A stretch of DNA of 45,697 nucleotides from Cudoniella acicularis. Taxonomy: Eukaryota; Ascomycota; Leotiomycetes; Helotiales; Helotiaceae. The translations under genes were made by a program, and so were the position numbers. The notes below the pieces were generated by a model. The model worked only from the letters and a program-made list of their open reading frames with translations, did not search any database and was not told the origin of the DNA. This document shows, piece after piece, positions 12,288 through 22,404 of this stretch (position 1 is its first letter; each line of letters begins with the position of its first letter). The stretch is from positions 1-45,697 of the forward strand of contig JAAMPI010000283.1 of NCBI GenBank assembly GCA_013054445.1, written 5' to 3'.

Positions 12288-12488
12288 ATGGCGCTCAGCA
12301 ACGTGGGATCTCTGGTTCTTAACCTCCTCATCTTCATCACAACTCTCGTCAACTTCAGCTACGCCCTCACCTCTCTAGAGCCGCTTGTCCTGCTCGCACT
12401 CTATGCTCTTTCCCGCATCTTCGTGACCCCGCCAGAGGAGGGCATCTTCCAGAAAATCCAGCACAAGAACCTATATCCAGAGGGATGA
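12288..12488 (+). CDS. 66-aa membrane ORF overlapping the TDT start
   Basis: Starts with MALSNVGSLVLNLLIFITT in a good start context (purine at -3, G at +4). It has one clear hydrophobic helix (about residues 7-28), a second hydrophobic stretch (31-48), and a polar tail ending NLYPEG. Its TGA overlaps the first ATG of the channel gene in the sequence GGATGATG, a four-base ATGA overlap like coupled bacterial genes. I do not recognise the product. It could be a true small membrane protein, a long uORF controlling the channel, or an N-terminal segment separated by a frameshift. No splice site in the overlap would fuse the frames. Confidence 0.45.
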   Translation: MALSNVGSLVLNLLIFITTLVNFSYALTSLEPLVLLALYALSRIFVTPPEEGIFQKIQHKNLYPEG

Positions 12489-14204
12489 TGCCGCACCCTC
12501 CTGCACCCGGCCTACCCGAAAATGGCTACGAATCCCCTCAATCCGTAGAGACCGAAGGAATCTTCTTTGGCCCCGGCACACACAAAGGCAAAGAGAGGAG
12601 GAGGGGCGGGCGGTTGAATGGTGGGGATTGCGAGACAGCGAATGGAAGTCTCGATTCTAAAATACACCTGGCGAGAAACGAAAAGTTGAGTTCGAGCGAC
12701 GAGGAGGGGAGGACGTACACGAGAGCTGGCATTCGGGAGCGCATTAGCTGCTACACATGGACATGGTTCACTATGACAAGTAAGGATGTCTCAGGGCTCC
12801 TCTCTTCCTCCCTCCTGCCGACAAAACCAAAATGCTAATCGGTTAAAGTGGCTACTGGAGGAATTGCAAACGTGCTGCATTCTAGTAAGAACACTCGTGT
12901 ATCTACTCGGTCTTACTCTGACCTCTTTAGTCCCGTATCGATCTGACTGGCTTCGGGTCATTGGCACCGTCGTGTTTCTATTCAATATTGTACTTTTCCT
13001 AATAAATTGCATTTGCATCACATTACGGTTCAGATGGAACCCTGGATCTTTCAGGTCAACGTTCACACACCAATCAGAATCCCTTTTCATCCCAGCTAGT
13101 GTAAGTAATATAGATCAACATTCACTTCAACTCTTGCTGATTGTCAACTTGCTAGGTCGTATCGTAGGTCCATCAAATCTGCCTACAACTTCAATGTGCT
13201 AATGGCTTTCAGAGTAGGGGTAATCTTGACGAATATGACCCAGTATGGCATACCACAGACCGGGGAATGGTTTCAGACCACCATGCAAGTCTTATTCTGG
13301 CTATACGCATCTATCGCCGTCATTTCAAGTTCGGGGATGTACCTGCTAATTTGGTCAACACAAACTTTCCCCATTCACACGATGACCCCTATATGGATTT
13401 TTCCTGCTTACCCACTTCTCTTGGTGGCACCGTTTGCTTCCAACCTGATTGACTCTCTCCCAGATTCTGCTTCGGCTGCTCGAATCAACTCAATTGCCAT
13501 TGCTCTTGGAGCTGTCGCCATCCAAGGTACTGGGTTTCTTGTTAGCTTAATGATATACAGTGCCTTTATATACCGTCTCATGACTCAAAAGTTGCCTCGA
13601 GAGGGCAGTCGGCCTGGCATGGTAAGCAAAACTTCCATCAAGCGCAACTATTACTGACTCGTCCAGTTTGTTTCTATAGGACCAAGTGGCTTCACTGTAG
13701 CTGGTCTAGTTAATCTCGGCAATACTGTGATGACAAAGATCATGCCAAATGGATACATGGGACACGTTGATGCTCCCTTCTATTTAAAATTATTATCAGA
13801 CATCGTGGGACTGTGGATTTGGGGCTTGTGTTTGTGGTTTTTCATCGTAAGCGTCGGCGCCCACTCGCAGGTCATGCAACCAAGCTCGCATAAGCACCAC
13901 ATCCAATTTGACATGACTTGGTATGTTCCTTTTTTCTAGCCACTGTAGCACAACACTGACCCGATCCAGGTATTCCTTTGTCTTTCCAAATACGGCATTG
14001 ACCACAGCAACGCTTGCAATAGGGAAATCACTTCAATGCAGCGCAATTCAGATATTCGGAACCGTTTTTGCCTGTCTCCTTGTTGTGGTCTGGATGATGG
14101 TTTTTGGGCTAATGATCAGGTCGTTTATCCAAAGGAAACTTCTTTGGCCGGGAGAGATAGATGGATCTCAGGTTTCGTTGAATAAGTGGAGTGTGAAAGC
14201 GTAG
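12485..14204 (+). CDS. TDT-family anion channel / transporter (Mae1/Ssu1/SLAC1-like)
   Basis: Exons 12485-12779, 12849-12884, 12931-13100, 13156-13163, 13213-13621, 13667-13920 and 13970-14204 give 468 residues. The TDT family moves malate, sulfite or other anions across the plasma membrane. Diagnostic blocks are TWTWFTMTMATGGIANVLH at the first helix, QSESLFIPASVVS, TMTPIWIFPAYPLLLVAP, FVSIGPSGFTVAGLVNLG, and WYSFVFPNTALTTATLAIG near the end; about ten hydrophobic helices are visible. Two exons are tiny: 36 nt, and an 8-nt exon encoding VVS with its neighbours. The latter is needed to keep the frame between LFIPAS and VGVILTNMTQYG. Several introns have CTGAC branch sites. The N-terminal ~85 residues are hydrophilic and low complexity. 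The substrate cannot be told from sequence. Confidence 0.9.
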
Positions 14205-14773
14205 GGAGTAAGGAACATGGGTGCATTAGGTGCAGGCCAGGAGCGGATGTAGTGAGGTACGTCTGTTACTAAGTTTCAAAAATATTATAGACTTTAGATT
14301 GGCTTTGCAATAAGCAGAATATATTCCACCAAGCACTTTCGGCCGGGCCTCGATGCGTTCAATTAGTCCAATTATGTGACTTCTATGCAAGTGCATAAGA
14401 TAAAGTGCCACAGAGCCCGCAAATTGTAGCCATTGGATAAATTCATGTTTCCATCAGTTATGGACATTTGGGTTCCAGGCTATATTTCCAGTAACTTGCT
14501 TTTTCAAAAATGTCTAAAAACTTGGAAGTCCGTCAACCAAGTACTTGTGTATTATTTTAACTGCAGAGTTATAACAGAAACAAGTATCTATGTCGTAGAG
14601 TTCTGTACCACTCCACCTCGGCGCGCTGTCACCTGACTGGGCTACAGGGGGTCTGATAACAGACGCGTCTTCTCAATTTCTCGCCGCGCCTCATCACAGA
14701 AACATCTCCATTTGCCCAGTGGACGGGACCATCAATTGATCTGATACAATCTACGACGAAACATAATTGTCTA
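14205..14773. other. Intergenic
   Basis: About 570 bases holding the 3' UTR of the channel gene and the promoter of the next gene. I see no open frame worth calling and no RNA gene. Confidence 0.6.
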
Positions 14774-16040
14774 ATGAAGGAACGAATTATTGACCTTACC
14801 AACTCGTCTAGTCCGGCACCACCTCGCGAAACCGCTATGCCGTCGAGTAAGAAGGCCACTGCTGGCGCACCAAGACCGATAAACATACCCGCCCCACCAC
14901 AACCATCGCAAGCGGTCTACGATGCCATCAGTTCCTTGTCAGAAAAAAAGCTGCGTCTTTTGGTGAAGACTTCTCTTCACGAAAATCCTAATCTCCTTCG
15001 CTTGATTGAAGTAATGTACCTTGCGAAGGGGAAGGAGATTGTTCGATATCATGCGGATAGTGAGAGCGAGGATCGAAGTAAAAGCGAGGAAGAAGAGGAA
15101 GAGGATGACGATGGAGACTATGGGAGTGAAGACGAGGATGAAAAAGCCGAGCGGAAACGCACTGAAAAGCCGATTTCTCTGCGGGACGAAGAGAGCACCG
15201 CAAGATATGTCAAGTACGAGAATTGTGACAAGGAATTCGACCTTCGCTCTAACGTCCGAGGGGAATGCAATTGGCATACTGGTTCGTATTCCCCCTCCAA
15301 CCTCAATTTCCAAGTTGGAACTTGAACGCTGACTTAGCAATAATGCAATCAACAGGCAAGAAAGAACTCTCCTGGGATGAAGACTTCTGGGCAGATCACG
15401 ATCCGAACTGTTACGGTGACCCGGAGAGCCTTCATGACGACCCGGATTTTGCTGAAGGGTTTTTCTGGACTTGTTGCAAGCAAGATGGCAATGATGAGGG
15501 TTGCAAGCATACGAGACATAAAGCCCCTGCCAACATTATCCGTTCGCGATTCCCAAGTCCGCTTCCGGATCCCGTAGCAGTAGGATCCAAGAAACGGAAG
15601 GCGGAAGAGGTACTGGTTCCTTCTAAACGAGTTCGTGAGTTGGCAAGATGCGCAAACTGTAACATGCGATATACTATATATGATGATGGCTCTAAAGGGG
15701 GCTGTAGATATCATCCTGGTATGTCTTCCTCTCGGTCCCTCTTCCCTTCGCATTTCAGTTACCTACTTCCCATGCATTTTTGTCAAGTTGTCAACTCTTC
15801 CTGTTCCTTCACTAAAAATCAGCAGGAGACAAACAAGTCTACGAAGACGACGATTTCTGGGCCGATCACGACGAGGACTGCCACGGCGAGATCGATGCCC
15901 TGGCTGATGATCCCGATTTTGCGGATGGTTTTGCGTGGTCTTGTTGTGGGGAGTTGAGTGGTGAGCCGGGGTGTGAGAGGGGTGAACATGTTCCTGTTAG
16001 TAGTGGTTCTAGTGGAGGAGTGAAGAGGCGGAAAGGCTAG
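14774..16040 (+). CDS. Cys/His protein with two tandem putative zinc-binding repeats
   Basis: Exons 14774-15281, 15356-15718 and 15826-16040 give 361 residues. The first ~75 residues are Pro/Ser-rich with a short helical region. An acidic stretch follows (SEEEEEEDDDGDYGSEDEDE). Then come two ~80-residue repeats, each built as N-C-(x)n-C-x-(W/Y)-H-(T/P)-G, then FWADHD-x2-C-(Y/H)-G, DDPDFA-(E/D)-GF, CC, and GC-x3-H. The repeats are separated by a basic segment (SKKRKAEEVLVPSKRVRE) that looks like a nuclear localisation signal. This pattern, conserved in fungal proteins of unknown role, should bind zinc. In repeat 1 the first Cys of the expected C-x2-C is Tyr. Both introns interrupt the repeats at the same G, right after H(T/P). 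Function unknown; nucleic-acid or protein binding is a guess. Confidence 0.85.
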
Positions 16041-16235
16041 CTGCTTCTAAGTTAGCAAAGAAGAGATCTGGAAATTTTCTTGTTCTTTTGATGTATTTTT
16101 GGCTTTTTAGTGTTTCTAATACACGGGTTTGTTATCCAAGTTAATCTCATCCAAGTCAATCGATATCTATCTAATCTCGATCTATCGATCTAAGATTAAA
16201 AAATAAAAATACAGCACTTACCAAAGAGTGATCTA

Positions 16236-16315
16236 AGAGACGTCCCTGCGAAGCGAAAATCCCTGCAGACCGAAACGTGACCCCTGTCACTCTGATTAAA
16301 AATTTAATATCTCAA
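16236..16315 (+). repeat. Left terminal inverted repeat (~80 bp)
   Basis: Pairs with 18631-18709. About 45 bases from GACGTCCC to CCTGTCAC match with one substitution (TGCG/TACG) and one A length difference. After a diverged A/T-rich stretch, TTAATATCTCAA matches again. Confidence 0.85.
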
Positions 16316-17075
16316 AGAATGTTTTTTAAGCCATTTACGTCTTATGATCCATTTTACTGCTTCATCTCTTGCATTTTATACATTTGTCTCACTGGAAACT
16401 TAGGATTGGAATATATAATTGCACTTTACCTTTGGTCTCTGCTAAACTGACTTTCGCTCATATCTTGAATATGATGCTGTTACAATGCTTAAATAATATC
16501 CTGTCAACTCAAAATTTTCACAGTAGTTAGAGCAGTTACTCTAACAGATGTACAAGGCGTTCTTTCTTTGCTCAGTTCAAAGTGCTGAGTCTTTAATCTT
16601 ACAACTACCTTTCTTGACGCTTAGCTTGTGCGCTAGCGTTGTTAGTCTAGCATCGCCGTTTACATGCCCCTAATAGGCCCGTAGCATCTCACCAGGGCTC
16701 GATGAGATCACTTGATGCGCCAGGAGTGCACCGAGAACAAGGTTGAGTGCTGCGTAAAACTAGGACGCAGTTTTTGCATGCTAATAGTTGGGGAATTTCG
16801 ATCCCACTAATGAATTTGTTGGCGGGCTCAGCTCTGCCCGACTCGGGGTTTATCTTCGCCCGAATTGTTTTCTTCGGGATATCGGACTTTGAAGAGCCAA
16901 CCTTCTTTGAAGCAACATTATTTTTTTGTGATTATAAGTAGTAGTTTTCTTCTCTACCCCTTTCATGATATACAGTCAACATAAATTCAACTAGAACAAA
17001 ATTTACCTTCCGTTTACCTTGATCACGCGCTTTTCTAAATAGCCTCGAGTCATTCTTTCAATATCAAATATTGAA

Positions 17076-18308
17076 ATGTCTTCCTTTCAACCAAGAATCG
17101 CCATTGTTGGTGGTGGTCCTGCTGGACTGACTGCAGGGGTTCTTCTCCATAAATTTGGCGTCCAATTCACTATCTTCGAGCTGCGCGAGAAGCCCACCGC
17201 TGACGATCTGGCAAAACCGTCTGGAATGCTTGATTTACATGAGAAATCTGGTCTCGCTGCTATCAACGAATGTGGCCTAATGGACCAGTTCCTCAAACTC
17301 ACCGGTGAATGCACTGAGGCTACAAAGGTTACAGACAAATATGGCAACCTTCTCTACAGCGATCAGGGTGAGATGAGCGAGCGCCCTGAGATATCTCGCC
17401 AGGCCCTTTCCAAACTACTGACCTCTCATATACCCGCCGAGCAGATCAAATGGGGACATAAGCTCTACTCGGCTACCCGCTCTGAAAATACTGATATCGA
17501 ACTCGACTTTGGACCCCATGGAAAACAGACTTTCGATCTAGTCATCGGCGCCGATGGCGCTTGGTCAAAGGTCCGCAAATTATTGACGAACGTTACGCCA
17601 CACTACGCAGGCACAACCGTCGTTACTCTCACAATCCGGGGGATTACGAAGAAACATCCGCGCCTTGCAGATTTGATAGGGTTGGGCGGCTTCTCAGCAC
17701 TCGGTAATCGACACGGCGTTATGTCCCAACGTGGGCCACAGGATTCAGCCCGGATATATCTTTTCCTAACGATCGATGATGAGAACTTTGCCACTACCTC
17801 TGAGCTTGCGAACCAAACAGCAGCGGCTGCAAAATCCAGACTCTTGAATGACGATGCGCTACTAGGAACTTTCGGTTCAGCCATTAAAAAGCTAGTTACG
17901 GTCGCATGCGACGAAGATACGGCAGATAACCCTGAGGCGATGTTAGATATACGCCCATTGCACCTACTTCCCTCTGATATCACATGGGAGCACACAACTG
18001 GCGTCACAGCTATTGGCGATGCAGCTCATCTGATGTATCCTGCTGGGGAGGGAGTCAATGTCGCTATGTGGGACTCGATGCAGTTGGCACATGCTATTAT
18101 CAAAGCGCACAAGACAGTTAAAAAATATGCTGTATCCTTCCAGAGTGTATTGGATCCACTGGTGAAGGAGTTCGAAGTTAAGATGCTGGCGAACTCTAAA
18201 GAGAAGGCAGAACAATGTTTGGGGATTGGTCGGATGATGTTTCAAGAGGACGGCGCAAAGGCGTTCTCTAATTTTTTTATGTCCGCGAAAAAAGGGGCAT
18301 CTTCCTAA
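17076..18308 (+). CDS. FAD-dependent monooxygenase (TetX / salicylate hydroxylase-like)
   Basis: A 410-residue single-exon flavoprotein. The Rossmann nucleotide motif is at the N-terminus (VGGGPAGLTAGVL, residues ~11-23), followed by the end-of-strand acidic FELREK. The DG motif is VIGADGAWSKVRKLL (~155-169) and the GD motif is AIGDAAHLMYPAGEGVNVA (~311-329). The segment RPEISRQALSKLL is like the region that contacts FAD in TetX-type class A hydroxylases. The length fits the family (about 380-450). It would hydroxylate a small aromatic or polyketide-like substrate using NAD(P)H and O2; the substrate is unknown. The gene lies entirely inside a TIR-bounded element and is unbroken, so it may be under selection as cargo, or be recent. 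There is no intron and no neighbouring pathway gene inside the element. Confidence 0.9.
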   Translation: MSSFQPRIAIVGGGPAGLTAGVLLHKFGVQFTIFELREKPTADDLAKPSGMLDLHEKSGLAAINECGLMDQFLKLTGECTEATKVTDKYGNLLYSDQGEMSERPEISRQALSKLLTSHIPAEQIKWGHKLYSATRSENTDIELDFGPHGKQTFDLVIGADGAWSKVRKLLTNVTPHYAGTTVVTLTIRGITKKHPRLADLIGLGGFSALGNRHGVMSQRGPQDSARIYLFLTIDDENFATTSELANQTAAAAKSRLLNDDALLGTFGSAIKKLVTVACDEDTADNPEAMLDIRPLHLLPSDITWEHTTGVTAIGDAAHLMYPAGEGVNVAMWDSMQLAHAIIKAHKTVKKYAVSFQSVLDPLVKEFEVKMLANSKEKAEQCLGIGRMMFQEDGAKAFSNFFMSAKKGASS

Positions 18309-18630
18309 AGTGGCAGCTACTGCCTAATTCGGACACAGTAATCTTCATAGCTTAGCCTCCCTTTGAACATATTAATCAACGACCACCTATATATTAATTA
18401 GCATAGCTGTTCTACGTAATTTGTTACTTTACAGTTATAAAGCTGTCGTTAGGATATACTTCAGCGTCATAGAGAAGTAGGAGTCGGAAAACTAGCTAGA
18501 CGTAGAATATATTCAAACTACAACCAATTAACCCCGTTTGAAGATAAAATGAAGCCGCTTTGCGAATATGAGATCGTAGAAGCAGCAGATTTGATTGACG
18601 CACTAGGGAATACAGAAAAACTATTCCGTG

Positions 18631-18709
18631 TTGAGATATTAATTTTTTTATTGGGGTGACAGGGGTCACGTTTCGGTCTGCAGGGATTTCGCTTCGTAGG
18701 GACGTCTTT
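18631..18709 (-). repeat. Right terminal inverted repeat (~79 bp)
   Basis: Reverse complement of 16236-16315, starting TTGAGATATTAA internally and ending GGGACGTCTTT before the flanking TA. Confidence 0.85.
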
Positions 18710-18715
18710 TAACTA

Positions 18716-19117
18716 CTATCCCCCCCAACCCCCCCCTGAATAAAGGTTATTTTGCCACTTTGCTTGCCACTGTAATACCACCTTGTTGCACCCCACTTCT
18801 TTCTCCACCAGGCACCTGATTTCTATCTAGAGTCGCCTAGAAAGGTAATACTGACACAATTGAAGCTATCCCTACGATTCGTTTTACCCTGTAATTATAT
18901 ACTTAAAATATATATAAATCCTATTCTTTCGGTAGGATCCTTTAATAAAGGGAAGGTTTATTTACCCTTCATTTTCAGAGCTTTCCGACCGCCTAAAAAT
19001 TAATAATATTTGTCTCCTATAGTACTCGCGAAAGAGGTGAAGAGGCAGGCAGTGGAATTATAAGTGGAGTGCTTTAGGTGGTGATAAAATGGCAAAATAA
19101 CCTTTATTCAGGGGTAG
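18716..19117. mobile_element. MITE-like element, ~400 bp
   Basis: Inverted arms of about 24-25 identical bases, CCCTGAATAAAGGTTAT continuing TTTGCCA at 18734-18757, and the reverse complement at 19090-19114. Both are extended outward toward CTA(T)CCC. TA dinucleotides border both ends (18714-18715 and 19118-19119). The left end has C-run expansions that lengthen it. There is no coding frame inside; a smaller hairpin-like AATAAAGGG / CCTTCATTT region lies around 18950. It is a different family from the larger element six bases to its left. Confidence 0.7.
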
Positions 19118-20161
19118 TAACTTGGAAAAGGAAGACCTAGTCTCACTCACTCACGTGCCCGAAAGCCCAAAGAGCCAGTGGCTCAGTCAAGGCACTGTGG
19201 CACTGTGGCGCTCTTCCCCGAAGCGAGCCAACTGAGTTGCTTCAAAGTGGGGGTCCTCTTTCTACAGCTCGTAATTGGTGGAAGACGAGGCCTTTGTCTT
19301 GGCCGTCCTCCTACTCCGCTTTCTCCGTTAGGTTTCTTTGACTGGTCATTTGTCCTTTTACGCCCTCCACCTTCCCGAGGCTGGTCCGATGACATGCCTC
19401 TGGACGCCTCTTTACGCCTCCGATCGCGCTGCTACTTGGCCTAGAGCTGCTGTCTTTATCACTTTGAGTATATTTTGATTTGTGAACCTGATGAGAAACT
19501 AAATCCACTTTGAATTTGCAGGCCGAGGACCGCAATGCCTGAGTAGCTACGATCTGCTACTTACCTAACTACCTAGGTAGAGCACTCGAGTGATTCAGTG
19601 AAGTCGTGACTTTTTGGGGGGTGCCAGATGCAGAGACATCATCAAAAACACCAAGAGACACGACCAAGACCATAAAGTCTCCTCCCAATTCCTAAACACT
19701 TGCAATCCCTTCTCATTTTCCTGCATCCCAAATTTCCTGCAGCAAAAAACCCCGAACCCGCACGAGTAAATTAAAATACCAAAATCATTCCATTTGCATT
19801 TTGCCGCGGTTCTCCCACGGGGCCATCCCACGCTTTGAAAAGCCTTCATTGCCCGAGTCCATTTTTAGTCAGCGACCGCGGGACACCGTCCCTCTCAGTG
19901 CTTCCACTTCCACCACTTCCACTCCACAAACCTGCGAATTGCTTCTTCTCTCTTCACAATTTCCCCAGTATCTGGCCACTGCCCTGCTTCCTGCTTACAG
20001 TCGTACGGGGTAAGACAGCCTTGGCCACAAAGGAGACAACCCGACTCGCTCATTGAGTCACGCTTTGAGCGACTTCCCAGGCGCTTTTCTTTCTCTCGCC
20101 TATCCAGCCAAAGTACAAAGCACCTGCGCTCCCTCAACCCCAGAAACACCACAACCACCGC
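19118..20161. other. Upstream region of the bZIP gene
   Basis: About 1 kb. It contains a CACGTG palindrome at about 19153-19158, within repeated ACTCACTCACGTG sequence, then C/T-rich sequence around 19900-20150 that probably forms the long 5' leader of the regulator gene. The open frames here are low complexity. Confidence 0.5.
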
Positions 20162-20209
20162 ATGCGAACGACGACTGCAACACCGACGCACACCGAGTAT
20201 CGCGACTAG
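20162..20209 (+). promoter_or_regulatory. Upstream ORF, 15 codons, before metR-type gene
   Basis: ATG CGA ACG begins a 15-codon frame that stops at TAG, 53 bases before the main ATG at 20263. If the transcript starts upstream of 20162, as the pyrimidine-rich leader suggests, this uORF would precede the regulator and could reduce or condition its translation. The transcription start is not known. Confidence 0.45.
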
Positions 20210-20262
20210 GAGGCTCGACTCTGCTCTGCTACGGCGTCGCGACTGGCTGGAGACTCTGCGCG

Positions 20263-21551
20263 ATGGCATACAACGGACGGCGGGGACCCAATGTGTCGGA
20301 ATACATCGCCAATTTGAATGCGATCCCGACCGCCCAGGACCTGCAAAACTCTCAAGACAACTTCAACCTCGACGACGAGCTGGCCATGTTCACGAACACA
20401 CAGTTCTTCGATTTCGACTTGGGTCAAGACGTCGACCTACAAGCATCGAATTATACGTCTGATACGCCAGGACAAGCTGCATCAGGAAAGGGTGGAGAAC
20501 TGGAGGCTCTGGACTTCAGCTTGCGAGGTACGATGCTTTTCTGCTAAGATCAACGCTGCACTTTACGCGCTCTTTGCCTTTCTTCCTTTTTCTCTTGTTA
20601 TCGCTATCGCTGTCGCTATTACATGTCCAAGGTGTCATGTTGCACCCCTCTTCCACCATCCACCCCGCTGTGCTTTCGATACACATTTATCCATTTGAGC
20701 CAATCGTACCACCATTCATCCACTATCAGTGGCACTTCACGTGCATATCTGATGCATATCTCGCACACATTCTTGCAGAAGTCCTGCATATTTTTCTTCC
20801 GGCCTCCGGGCAACCGCGTTATTTCGCCAAGAAATTGCGACATATCACGTGTCGGCCCCTTTGTTACATCAAAAGATGACCTGGACATCCTGTCTAGCAA
20901 GCCGTAAAGCAGCCCGGCAGCCCCGATTGTATCCGCTCTGTTGTGTCCACGTTTCTGTGACCGAATTATTTCTGAGGCGTAAAAAGCAATTATGCTAACA
21001 TTGCTATGGATCGGATAGGCGATTTTAATTTCTCAGACTTCAATGCCTTTGCGCAACCATCGTCGTTCACCGACACCACAAATACCATCGCACCACCGCC
21101 CATCCAAACGAACCTACCAGCCTACTCCACCTCATCCAGCGCTGGTTCTCCGGCACCCACTTCGGCAGCCCCTCAACCAGGCCAAAAACGAAAGTCCGAC
21201 TCCATCTCAAATAGTTCTCCTAGCGGAGCCGTCGATTTCGAAGAAGCCTCGCGTCTCGCCGCCGAGGAAGATAAGCGTCGCCGCAACACGGCTGCATCGG
21301 CCCGTTTCCGTGTAAAGAAGAAGCAACGCGAGCAAGCACTAGAGAAATCGGCGAAGGAGATGGGTGACAAGGTTGCCGCGCTGGAAGGCCGAATCAATCA
21401 GCTCGAGACGGAAAACAAATGGTTGAAGAACCTGATCGTGGAGAAGAACGATAACAAAGAGGATATCGCCGAGTTATGGAAGAAGTTTAGCCAAGAAACC
21501 GCCGAGCGGAAAGGTTCTGAGCGGAAAGACGGCGTTGGAACAAAGGCGTGA
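20263..21551 (+). CDS. metR: bZIP sulfur-metabolism regulator, CYS3/MetR type
   Basis: Exons 20263-20527 and 21019-21551 give 265 residues. The N-terminus (MAYNGRRGPNVSEYIANLN) is of the type I associate with CYS3/MetR. The middle is Pro/Ser/Thr-rich. The basic region (DKRRRNTAASARFRVKKKQR, with N-x2-A-A-x-A-R-F-R) and the leucine zipper (ALEKSAKEMGDKVAALEG ... LETENKWLKNLIVEKN) lie near the C-terminus. In Neurospora and Aspergillus, CYS3/MetR activates sulfate uptake and assimilation and methionine/cysteine genes during sulfur limitation. The intron is long for this window (491 nt) and its last 13 bases contain an ATG in frame with exon 2, so a shorter product keeping the bZIP could arise from an internal promoter. 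The orthology call rests on bZIP and N-terminal similarity from memory. Confidence 0.88.
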
Positions 21552-22404
21552 CATTTATCTCCTTGATGTCTCGTCTTACAAATCCGACATATCAACCAAG
21601 CGCTTGATTCGATTCGCGCTGATTCGGATGATTTACACGTTTTCAATTCGTTTTTATTCTGCATAAAGTAGGGAAGGAGGGGGTGGAGGAGTGGTTGGTG
21701 GGCGGGGTGCATATCATTTGGCGTTTTATACCTGCGTGCTCTCTACACTACACTACAAACCTTGGACTTGGATTTTGCCAAGGCACAAGACAAATATGAA
21801 TGATGTTACAAAGTATATGTTGATGATGGGATGGGCTTGCTCTGAGATGGATGGATGGGAGGCGCGTGGATCGTGCGTAGATGGGGGCGGTATCCTTGCG
21901 TGCTGGGGTTGGCGGGCGGCCGGGCTTCAGTACATACCTCATCACTCTTCACGTAGCTCGTGAAATATGAAAGAAAGGAAATAAATAAATACACACATTC
22001 GGTTGTACATACAATAATGTTTATTGTTGTCTTGGGCTCTTGTGTATGTGACCTATATCTTGCTCATGTGTCAATTCGTACTATATCTAATCAATTTAGT
22101 CTATAGAGGCTTTACTCCTGAGGCAGTTAAGTTAATACGCCGTTGGATCCCGTAATAAGGACCAGCTTACCCGACATATGTGAGATTGGTATCTAATCAA
22201 GAATGTATTTTTTTTATCGCGTAAAAAGGGGTATCTACCATATCCATTCCATAGCCGAACCTTTTTTCTCCAACCAGTACGCCAGCGAGTCCATGCCATC
22301 CCATGCGATTCAGTTCCACCCTTATTGTACACACAAATCCAAATCCAAATAAACATATAAAATATTCACAATTTCATAAGCCGGGACGGGACGAGAAAAG
22401 GGGG
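21552..22404. other. Intergenic between convergent genes
   Basis: 3' UTR space of the bZIP gene (+) and the dehydrogenase (-). It has T/G-rich sequence around 21670-21720 and GGATGGATGG units near 21850. No gene is seen. Confidence 0.55.

Larger units (their letters stand above)
16236..18709. mobile_element. TIR-bounded element carrying a monooxygenase gene
   Basis: The ends form inverted repeats of about 80 bp. The left end reads inward through GACGTCCCTGCGAAGCGAAA, CCGAAACGTGACCCCTGTCAC and TTAATATCTCAA, and the right end is its near-perfect reverse complement. A TA dinucleotide lies immediately outside each end (16234-16235, 18710-18711), as expected for a Tc1/mariner/pogo-type insertion. 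The interior has one convincing gene, the FAD monooxygenase at 17076-18308, and otherwise AT-rich sequence. I see no transposase frame. It is therefore best described as a non-autonomous element with cargo; mobilisation would need a transposase from elsewhere. The TIRs and TA are seen directly; the superfamily is inference. Confidence 0.8.

Noticed and set aside
16747..16941. Short frame inside the TIR element that might be transposase debris
   Set aside because: No catalytic motif or helix-turn-helix pattern is visible; too short to assign.
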